A DNA stretch of 12,403 nucleotides, taken from NCBI GenBank assembly GCA_964483985.1, contig CAZADS010000096.1, positions 1-12,403 of the forward strand, given 5' to 3'. This DNA is from CAZADS01 sp964483985 (GTDB taxonomy: Bacteria; Pseudomonadota; Alphaproteobacteria; Thalassobaculales; Thalassobaculaceae). This document shows, in pieces, positions 6,842 to 12,403 of the stretch; position 1 is the first letter of the stretch; each line of letters opens with the position of its first letter. The notes under the pieces are model-generated. The model was not told where the DNA came from. It made no database searches and worked only from the letters and a program-made list of their open reading frames with translations. The translations under genes and the position numbers were made by a program.

Positions 6842-8377
6842 TTAGTCTGGGGTGAATATATTAATTCCATCGGAACACTTAACCCTTCCGCTAGCTTGCA
6901 TATAGTCCCGCTCAGTCATATCAATCATTAATGATTGATCATCAACAATATTTCCAATGAATCGAGTTTCGTCTTCCAGTCTTCCAAAAAGGATTCCGAA
7001 GGACGGCCCTTTACGGTCATGCATGATTGTATAGGTCTCGATAATTGCCTTGCCATGCGCCATCTCCGTGATTTCTGGTCCCTTATCAACATCAATCTCT
7101 ACCTGATAGATACTGGGATCTTTTGGTATAAAGGGCTCTTTCATCGGCTCTGTCGAATATATTCCGGCAGATTGTTTAGTAACGTAATTACCGTTAGCCG
7201 TAATTAATCCTTTGCTTCCAGGCTTACTTCGAACCCTATGCATCATTTCCGAAATCGAGTGCGTAACATAATTATTTCCAGGGCCACCAAAATAGGGCAA
7301 TCCGCCCGTTACGGTTAAGCCACGAGGATCATCTGGCTCAATATCCATTTCATCACAAGCGATCTGCACTGCTGATGGAAAACAACTATACAAATCCAAA
7401 AACTCCATATCCTCCATTTTGCATTTAGCCATAGAAAATGCTTCTCGAGCCACTATTGACATAGCTGGAGACGAATAGAAATTTTTTCTATCGCTTAGAT
7501 ACCAATGATCATAGGCGTCGGCACATCCATGAAGGTAAACCCAACGGTCTTCAGGAATACCCAAGCTTTTTGCCTTTTCAACCGACGTCAAAATTATTGC
7601 TGCAGACTGATCTATAAAAGCATTTGAATTCATTAATCTAGTATAGGGAAAACCGATAAACGGGTTTGACGTCCCGACAGTTGCTATCTCTTCTGCTGTA
7701 AAACCTTCTCTTCTATCGGCTAAAGGGTTTTGCTCCGCCACAGCAGCAAAAGTCGAAAAAAGTTTACCCATTTCCAAACTATGTTCAGCAATTGTCCTTC
7801 CACGATTTTTCCTAATACTGTTTTCAATCATAGGATAAGCAAAAATCGCCCCAGCCATTCGATGCCTATCTTCCATATCCGACCAACCTCTAGTCTTCAC
7901 ACCCCATTCTTCAAATGAACCACCGGGGTCCTCATTCCAATCAAGAACTAAACCAGATCTCTGGGCGGTTTTTTGCGTAGACAACGCTTCCCCGCCCGCT
8001 ATCAGGGCTGATTCCAATTCCCCACGTGTAATCATTTCAGACATTCGATTAATACACCATTGCGGCATATTTCCACCTGGATATGTATAAATTAATCTTT
8101 TGGCAGCAATTGCTCCTAGTCGATTAGCAAGCGACTTTGGTGGATTTGAATAGCGTCCAAATGGACAAGTAAATCGCCAACTTGTATCAGAGAATGAACG
8201 TAACAAAACAATCGTATCTAATATTTTTAAAATATTTTCGCCAGCACCCGTGTCTTTTGCTGCTTTACGCCCAGCTAGAGCTGTCAAATCCATGGGAGAC
8301 AATGCTTTTAAAGGGTCGGGTTCTCTTTGGGTGATTTGGCCGCTTCCCACAAGGATAGGAATTCTAGTCTCGTCCAT
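6842..8377 (-). CDS. Thiolase-like protein, TLP1 type, with extra C-terminal domain
   Basis: A 511-residue protein usually annotated as acetyl-CoA acetyltransferase. Residues 1 to about 410 form the thiolase fold, and about 420-511 match the additional C-terminal, OB-fold-like domain of TLP1 thiolase-like proteins. Signature stretches are PGGNMPQW (100-107), DLYSCFPSAVQIA (328-340) and TGGLPYFGGPGNNY (357-370). Lined up by eye with a classical thiolase, the nucleophilic Cys position falls in the Gly-Gly of PGGN, so the standard acyl-enzyme chemistry is unlikely; Cys108 nearby is not at that position. The motif usually ending in KH before GIYS reads VTKQSAGIYS with Gln402. TLP1 proteins are known to be atypical, and their reaction is unclear to me. 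The ATG at 8377 has AGGGG at 8385-8389. It lies 33 bases after the gamma-carbonic anhydrase-like gene and 30 before the amidase. Confidence 0.9.
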   Translation of the reverse strand: MDETRIPILVGSGQITQREPDPLKALSPMDLTALAGRKAAKDTGAGENILKILDTIVLLRSFSDTSWRFTCPFGRYSNPPKSLANRLGAIAAKRLIYTYPGGNMPQWCINRMSEMITRGELESALIAGGEALSTQKTAQRSGLVLDWNEDPGGSFEEWGVKTRGWSDMEDRHRMAGAIFAYPMIENSIRKNRGRTIAEHSLEMGKLFSTFAAVAEQNPLADRREGFTAEEIATVGTSNPFIGFPYTRLMNSNAFIDQSAAIILTSVEKAKSLGIPEDRWVYLHGCADAYDHWYLSDRKNFYSSPAMSIVAREAFSMAKCKMEDMEFLDLYSCFPSAVQIACDEMDIEPDDPRGLTVTGGLPYFGGPGNNYVTHSISEMMHRVRSKPGSKGLITANGNYVTKQSAGIYSTEPMKEPFIPKDPSIYQVEIDVDKGPEITEMAHGKAIIETYTIMHDRKGPSFGILFGRLEDETRFIGNIVDDQSLMIDMTERDYMQASGRVKCSDGINIFTPD

Positions 8378-8410
8378 TGTTTCGCCCCTAACATGGATAA
8401 GTTATTAGCA

Positions 8411-8935
8411 TCAATCTATTCTAAGCAACGTCTTTTTATAGCGCCGAGCACGGTCTACATAATCAGCGGTATCTCTTTGCATAATTTTAAGTTGCTCTGC
8501 CGAAATTTGTTTTAGCACTCGAGCCGGTGATCCAATAATTAAGGTATTGTCGGGAAATATTTTTCCTTCCGTCACCAAAGCTCCCGCACCCACCAAACAA
8601 TTCTTTCCTATAATGGCACCATTCAGAACCACCGCCTGAATTCCAATTAACGCACCATCGCCAACTGTACACCCATGTAACATAGCCTGATGACCTATTG
8701 TGACATTTGCGCCAACCAATAGCGGATAACCCGGATCCGCATGTAACACAGCTCCCTCTTGCATATTAGTGCCAGCACCGATTTTAACCCAATCGTTATC
8801 TCCTCTTAAAACGGCTCCTGTCCAAACACTCGCATCCTTAGACAAAGTAACATCACCAATAACCGTTGCTCCATCCGCTATATAAACGGTTTCATCAATT
8901 TTAGGTGTTTTGCTATCGACTTCATATACCGGCAT
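8411..8935 (-). CDS. Gamma-carbonic anhydrase-like hexapeptide-repeat protein (YrdA/PaaY/CaiE type)
   Basis: A 174-residue left-handed beta-helix protein with clear hexapeptide repeats from about residue 18 to 138, followed by a C-terminal helix; the length is typical. The three zinc-ligand histidines of gamma-class carbonic anhydrases are all present (His65, His82, His87), as are Arg44, Asp46 and Gln59 near the site. It is expected to form a trimer with metal sites between subunits, in the cytoplasm. Homologues either hydrate CO2 or, as with PaaY in phenylacetate degradation, act as thioesterases that clear dead-end CoA esters. The neighbouring crotonase, SDR and thiolase-like genes favour a CoA-linked role, but this is inference. 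It follows the SDR by 49 bases. The ATG at 8935 lacks a good Shine-Dalgarno site, so coupling to the upstream gene or a weaker initiation rate is possible. Confidence 0.93.
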   Translation of the reverse strand: MPVYEVDSKTPKIDETVYIADGATVIGDVTLSKDASVWTGAVLRGDNDWVKIGAGTNMQEGAVLHADPGYPLLVGANVTIGHQAMLHGCTVGDGALIGIQAVVLNGAIIGKNCLVGAGALVTEGKIFPDNTLIIGSPARVLKQISAEQLKIMQRDTADYVDRARRYKKTLLRID

Positions 8936-8984
8936 TTGTATTTCAAATCTTTTCTAATGTTTTAAGGTTATTAAATACCTTTTA

Positions 8985-9695
8985 CTACCAAACTTCTGCA
9001 AAAGGTCTTAGCTCAACAGTAAATGACCAAGTAGATTTGTCCTGATGCGCAACATGAAATATTTCATCTGCTATTGCCGATGCCTTAGCAAAATATTCAT
9101 CCGGTTTTTCTGGGGCAAGAGTGGGTCTGGTTCTAGGCGTGTCAATAAGCGCATCGATCACGAAATAAGCTGTGTGTATCCCTTTAGGGCCAAATTCTCT
9201 TGCGATTGACTCTGCCAATATGCGCTGAGCTGCTTTCGTGGAAGCAAAAAACCCCCAATTGGTTTTACCTCTCGTCGCCGATGTATTTCCGGTAACCATA
9301 ATAGCACCTTTTCCATTTTCCAGCATTGCCGGAATCGTTTCTTTTGCCAGATAGAGTAATGCAGTTGTATTTACCCTAAAATTGCGCTCAAGGTCTTCCG
9401 GGTCCAATTCAAGTATACTTCCACGAACACTGCGCATCGCATTGTGTACCACCACAGAGGGAGCGCCTAAATTATCCCGAACATCGTTTACAGTTTTTAT
9501 CAAAGCGTCTAGGTCACCAACGTCGCATGGAAACCCTTTAGCTCCTTCAATTTGTTTTTCCAAAATGGCCAGGTTTTCTGTATTTCGAGCTAACATTGCA
9601 ACCGCATATCCTCCTTGGGAAAAACGGCGAGCTACCTGTCCTCCCGTACCGTTATAAGGACCCACTCCAGTCACAAGACATACAGGTTTAACCAT
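8985..9695 (-). CDS. SDR family protein, SDR_c10 type, lacking the catalytic Tyr
   Basis: A 236-residue Rossmann-fold protein of the short-chain dehydrogenase superfamily. The glycine-rich loop is the unusual TGVGPYNGTGG (9-19) rather than TGxxxGxG, and the NNAG motif is replaced by HNAM at 84-87. In the active site the Lys is kept (Lys154 in STKAA), but the position four residues before it, normally Tyr, is Phe150, and the usual Ser position reads Asn137-Thr138-Ser139. This combination matches the subgroup catalogued as SDR_c10, which has Phe for Tyr and an incomplete nucleotide-binding motif. It may bind NAD(P) and a ligand without ordinary dehydrogenase catalysis, or use another mechanism. 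Its ATG immediately follows the stop of the upstream crotonase (TAAATG), with GAGGAG inside that gene, so translation is probably coupled. Confidence 0.92.
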   Translation of the reverse strand: MVKPVCLVTGVGPYNGTGGQVARRFSQGGYAVAMLARNTENLAILEKQIEGAKGFPCDVGDLDALIKTVNDVRDNLGAPSVVVHNAMRSVRGSILELDPEDLERNFRVNTTALLYLAKETIPAMLENGKGAIMVTGNTSATRGKTNWGFFASTKAAQRILAESIAREFGPKGIHTAYFVIDALIDTPRTRPTLAPEKPDEYFAKASAIADEIFHVAHQDKSTWSFTVELRPFAEVW

Positions 9696-10520
9696 TTAAG
9701 CTCCTCTAAATTTAGGTTCTCGTTTTTCAATGAACGCTTTCACGGCTTCTAAATGATCTCTCGTCTCTGCACTTTGAAGCATGCGGGGAGCCTCTGCGTC
9801 CAGAGCCATTGTAAAGTCATCCTCTAAGGCTTGGTTCAAATTTTCTTTCATCAACGCAAAAGCCAAACGTGGACCTTTTGCTAACCTCGCAGCAAAGTCA
9901 AAGGCTTCCCTTTGCAGTTTTGCCCTAGGAACCACACGGTTGAATAAACCCAATCTTTCACAACGATCGGATTCTATCCGATCCGCCGTATACATAAACT
10001 CTCGGGCTCGTGACGTGCCAACCAATCTTGTTAGCAGCCAAGCAATGCCATAATCACCGCTCAACCCAACGCGCGCATACCCAGTGGACACAAACGCTGA
10101 TTCAGCCGCAATTCGAATATCGCATGCTAAAGCCAACGCGAGGCCAGCGCCTGTTGCCGGTCCTGGCAAAGCTGCAATTGTGGGTTTGGAAATAGCAAAA
10201 AGGGCTCCTGTGAGAGACCGCTGTCGCTCTATCAGGTCTGAAACTTTTCGTTCAAACGTAATCGGTTTACCAGACCCTTCCCCCATCCTTTTAATGTCAC
10301 CGCCAGAACAGAAAGCGTCCCCAGCTCCTGTGAGTAAAATAGAACCAATCTCATCATCTTCTCCAACTTTCCTAATCATTTTTCGCAATGCCGGAGTTAA
10401 TTCTGAGGATAATGCGTTACGCGCTTCTGGACGATTAAGCGTAATAACGGCCACGCCATTCTTAACAACGGTTAGTACCTGATCACTACCTGTAACAATT
10501 TCTTTTTGCGTCATATCCAC
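9696..10520 (-). CDS. Enoyl-CoA hydratase/isomerase (crotonase) family protein, possibly Asp-type isomerase
   Basis: A 274-residue crotonase. Oxyanion-hole segments are FCSGGDIK (70-77) and PGPATGAGLA (119-128). The first catalytic Glu of classical hydratases is Ala128 and the second is not conserved either; instead GLSGDYG (152-158) places Asp156 where PaaG-like isomerases carry a catalytic Asp in GLVPDSG. A delta-isomerase or another CoA-thioester reaction is thus more likely than plain hydration. The C-terminus EKREPKFRGA is typical. The start is ambiguous: GTG at 10520 or ATG at 10514, two codons later; neither has a strong Shine-Dalgarno. The frame begins 9 bases after the GST stop and its own TAA abuts the SDR start, so it is embedded in the operon. 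Confidence 0.92.
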   Translation of the reverse strand: MDMTQKEIVTGSDQVLTVVKNGVAVITLNRPEARNALSSELTPALRKMIRKVGEDDEIGSILLTGAGDAFCSGGDIKRMGEGSGKPITFERKVSDLIERQRSLTGALFAISKPTIAALPGPATGAGLALALACDIRIAAESAFVSTGYARVGLSGDYGIAWLLTRLVGTSRAREFMYTADRIESDRCERLGLFNRVVPRAKLQREAFDFAARLAKGPRLAFALMKENLNQALEDDFTMALDAEAPRMLQSAETRDHLEAVKAFIEKREPKFRGA

Positions 10521-10529
10521 ATCTACTGA

Positions 10530-11141
10530 TCAAGGAGCCGACTCAATAAAGCTTGGTCGGTTAGCATGAACGTTAAAATATTCGTTCACATTAGCAGCAT
10601 TTTCCAATGCTTCTTTGCACTCTGGGAAACGTCGGCCAGAACTTAATATCGGAAGCAAAAAACAATCTGCCATGGTGAATTCGTTTCCCCCGACACATCC
10701 TTTTGACACTGCATTATTTATTATTCTGAAAATTTTTGGGAAGCGCCTAACTGCCCTATCAATTCCGTCGCGAACTACATTCCCCTTATCGTCTTTGTTA
10801 AATAGGTATTGCACCACATATTGTCTAACAATTATCCGATCAACAGTGGTTTGTGCGAACGAAGACCATTGCATAACGGTACCTGCCGATCGTGGATCAG
10901 CAGGTATCATCGCTCGGCCATCGAAAACCGATTCCAGGTAACGTGCTATCGCTATGGACTCAAATAACGCGAAACCATCGTGCCGCATCGCTGGTATTTG
11001 CCCCATCGGATGTAACGACTTTACCATATCTGAATGAGGCATCTCGTTAACGAGCTCGTAGGAAATACCTTTTTCGTGAGCTAGCATGCGAAGAGTTCTG
11101 ACAAAATTAGATCCTGGGTAACCGATAATTTCAAGTGCCAT
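10530..11141 (-). CDS. Glutathione S-transferase family protein
   Basis: A 203-residue GST of normal length. The N-terminal thioredoxin-like domain shows YPGSNFVRTLRM (8-19, with Ser11/Asn12 near the expected G-site), the cis-proline Pro50 in GQIPAM, and the glutathione gamma-glutamyl-binding pair Glu61-Ser62 in FESIAIARYL. The C-terminal helical domain carries FTMADCFLL (155-163), the N-capping box with Asp159. It would conjugate, reduce or isomerise a small molecule with glutathione in the cytoplasm, which implies a glutathione-making host such as a proteobacterium. The start is secure: AAGGAG at 11149-11154, seven bases before the ATG. It is the first gene of the six-gene operon and ends 9 bases before the crotonase. 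A second GST is transcribed divergently across the upstream intergenic region. Confidence 0.92.
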   Translation of the reverse strand: MALEIIGYPGSNFVRTLRMLAHEKGISYELVNEMPHSDMVKSLHPMGQIPAMRHDGFALFESIAIARYLESVFDGRAMIPADPRSAGTVMQWSSFAQTTVDRIIVRQYVVQYLFNKDDKGNVVRDGIDRAVRRFPKIFRIINNAVSKGCVGGNEFTMADCFLLPILSSGRRFPECKEALENAANVNEYFNVHANRPSFIESAP

Positions 11142-11739
11142 CTTTACGCTCCTTATTACTCTATCTTAAACTTCTGTGACCTATTTTTAATATAAAGCCA
11201 TCAAATAAACGTGCGATCTCTCTAGTATAATCAGATAGCAGATGCGGCTTATATATAGCGAACGTTACAAACCGGTCAGTATACCAACTAAAGCTCCGTT
11301 ACCTTCTTGCAGCGTCGGATTGCCACAAAGATTTTAGTTTCATTAAAAATCGCCCTTAATCATTTCATTTAATTTTGTATGCAGCTTTAAATATTTGATC
11401 GGGTTTATCTGAATTTTTTTTAATGACCACCTACTAACTTTCTCCGCTGGGCACTATGCCAGTATTATATTATGAAACCGCAATTTCATTAACGAATGAT
11501 TCATCCTCGGTAAAAAGATAGGGATTCAAAAACACCTGTATATTAATCCTGAAACCTAATCCGCTTCTCCGGATGCGAGCAAACCGAGGCACTCGCTGAA
11601 GCACACATGAAAGCAGTTAATTGTTCATAGCTAAACATTAAGAATGGAGTAAATACCTAATAATGAGTATTTTAATTTGATACATACACCTGATTACATA
11701 ATGATGGCCCTTGCAAACCGTTTAAGGAACCGCCGTTTC
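11142..11739. other. Divergent intergenic region between two GST genes
   Basis: Nearly 600 AT-rich bases separate the two divergent GST-headed units, so it should carry promoters for both. A perfect TATAAT is on the plus strand at 11226-11231, and the overlapping bases 11224-11229 read TATACT on the minus strand, but neither has a recognisable -35 box at 16-18 bases. A weak 5-bp inverted repeat GCGAG/CTCGC lies at 11575-11579 and 11592-11596. I find no gene, tRNA or repeat element. The first part of the longest possible frame of the plus-strand GST (from TTG at 11677) falls inside this region, but I do not regard it as translated. Confidence 0.45.
11724..11728 (+). promoter_or_regulatory. Ribosome binding site deciding the start of the plus-strand GST
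   Basis: AAGGA lies 11 bases before the ATG at 11740. The earlier in-frame candidates (TTG at 11677, ATG at 11701 and 11704) have no purine-rich site at a suitable distance, and the GST fold begins only a few residues after the 11740 ATG, as is usual. Confidence 0.55.
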
Positions 11740-12375
11740 ATGCAGGATGAACGCATCGTTTGGGGGCTAGGTACATCTCGTACTATTAGAGCTCATTGGG
11801 CTTTGATCGAGCTTGACCTAGAATACCGAACTGAAATCATTCGGACCAGAACGCCCGATACCGAACTACCAAAGTTTGTAAATATTAATCCTCGTCAGAA
11901 GATTCCAGTTCTTCAAGACGGTCCAATAACGATCGCTGAAAGTGCTGCGATAGTAACGCATTTAGCGGAATCTTATAAGAATGGTAGCACGGTGCTGATC
12001 CCTGAAGAAAGATATCATAGGGCTCGATATTTTGAGTGGCTATCATTTATATGCATGGAACTCGATGCAACGAGTCTTTATGTCTTACGCAGGCATTGGG
12101 CTTTGCCGGAGATTTATGGGGACGCCCCTGTTGCTAACAAAGCCTCTAAAGAATATTTTACAAGAATGATAAACTCGGCAGCCAAACTAATAGAGCAAGG
12201 ACAGGAATATTTGGTGGGTGATGAATTTAGCGGTGTCGACATCTTAATGACTTCCACTTTAGATTGGGCTGTAGCCTATCAACAAAGCCTCCCTGAAGTA
12301 TTTAGCGAATATCGCCATAGGATTTCAAAACGTCCTGGATATCAAGCAGCACTGAAAGCAAACGACTCGGAATGA
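11740..12375 (+). CDS. Glutathione S-transferase family protein (second copy)
   Basis: With the ATG at 11740 this is a 211-residue GST. The open frame extends upstream to a TTG at 11677 (232 residues), but the extra 21 residues precede the first beta strand, which starts at RIVWGLGTS. Thr12/Ser13 are near the G-site, cis-Pro56 lies in QKIPVL, Glu67-Ser68 in AESAAIVTHL, and the C-terminal capping box is FSGVDILMTS with Asp167. The sequence differs clearly from the GST on the other side of the intergenic region, so it is not a recent duplicate. Its TGA overlaps the ATG of a CaiB/BaiF-like CoA-transferase, indicating translational coupling. A role in glutathione-dependent handling of an electrophilic intermediate of a CoA pathway is plausible but inferred. 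Confidence 0.88.
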   Translation: MQDERIVWGLGTSRTIRAHWALIELDLEYRTEIIRTRTPDTELPKFVNINPRQKIPVLQDGPITIAESAAIVTHLAESYKNGSTVLIPEERYHRARYFEWLSFICMELDATSLYVLRRHWALPEIYGDAPVANKASKEYFTRMINSAAKLIEQGQEYLVGDEFSGVDILMTSTLDWAVAYQQSLPEVFSEYRHRISKRPGYQAALKANDSE

Positions 12376-12403
12376 ATGGCCCTCTTGCAGGAATTAAAGT
12401 AAT
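12372..12403 (+). CDS. CaiB/BaiF (family III) CoA-transferase, N-terminal start only
   Basis: An ATG at 12372-12374 overlaps the GST stop (ATGA) and opens a frame reading MNGPLAGIKV up to the right edge. PLAGIKV(L/I) a few residues after the start Met is the standard N-terminus of family III CoA-transferases, which move CoA between carboxylic acids in the cytoplasm. Only ten full codons are available, so the call rests on this short motif and on the overlapping start; the rest of the gene should lie just outside the window. Confidence 0.62.
   Translation, partial: MNGPLAGIKV

Noticed and set aside
8487..8672. 61-codon minus-strand frame inside the gamma-CA-like gene
   Set aside because: It is an out-of-frame shadow of a gene with intact zinc-ligand histidines.
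8964..8979. AGGT/ACCT dyad between the SDR and gamma-CA-like genes, considered as a terminator
   Set aside because: The stem has only about five pairs and lacks GC content; the flanking genes look like one operon.
10084..10482. 132-codon plus-strand frame opposite the crotonase
   Set aside because: It is antisense to a well-supported crotonase and its translation shows no domain.
11677..11739. N-terminal extension of the plus-strand GST from a TTG start
   Set aside because: It has no ribosome site, and the added residues precede the first strand of the GST fold; AAGGA at 11724-11728 supports the ATG at 11740.

Overview
The window looks like an accessory, catabolic stretch of a bacterial chromosome, AT-rich by eye, with tightly packed genes and mostly recognisable Shine-Dalgarno sites. 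Almost every gene belongs to an enzyme family common in Proteobacteria that degrade organic acids, amides and CoA thioesters: hydantoinase/oxoprolinase, CE4 deacetylase, VOC, SDR, crotonase, amidase, thiolase-like, gamma-carbonic anhydrase-like, GST and a CaiB/BaiF start. My best guess is an alphaproteobacterium, possibly marine, but no taxonomic marker is present and this is a weak inference. I see no tRNA, rRNA, insertion sequence, CRISPR array or phage gene.

Layout. (1) Positions 1-1440, minus strand: a CE4/PuuE-like deacetylase followed by the N-terminal third or less of a HyuA-type hydantoinase/oxoprolinase, cut by the left edge. (2) 1670-2903, plus strand: a two-gene unit of a VOC metalloenzyme-fold protein and a classical SDR dehydrogenase. 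(3) 2918-4477, minus strand: a solute-binding-protein-fold protein without signal peptide, then a crotonase. The SBP leader carries a perfect 9-bp hairpin that runs into its ribosome binding site, and a second dyad lies further upstream. (4) 4478-5320: 843 bases with no convincing gene. (5) 5321-11141, minus strand: a probable six-gene operon in transcription order GST, crotonase, SDR_c10-type SDR, gamma-carbonic anhydrase-like hexapeptide protein, TLP1-type thiolase-like protein, amidase. (6) 11142-11739: a long divergent intergenic region. (7) 11740-12403, plus strand: a second GST whose stop codon overlaps the start of a CaiB/BaiF-type CoA-transferase, cut by the right edge.

How the genes may work together. 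The six-gene operon has the parts list of a CoA-thioester catabolic route (crotonase, SDR, thiolase-like) plus an amidase that could release the acid from an amide. Several members, however, lack a textbook catalytic residue of their superfamily: the SDR has Phe for the active-site Tyr, the thiolase-like protein lacks the nucleophilic Cys and has Gln where relatives usually have His, and both crotonases in the window have Ala at the first catalytic Glu. Some of these changes are normal for the subfamilies involved, but together they mean that standard beta-oxidation roles should not be assigned by default. The other units (deacetylase-HyuA, VOC-SDR, SBP-crotonase, GST-CaiB) are probably separate small-molecule modules. 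The substrates cannot be read from the sequence.
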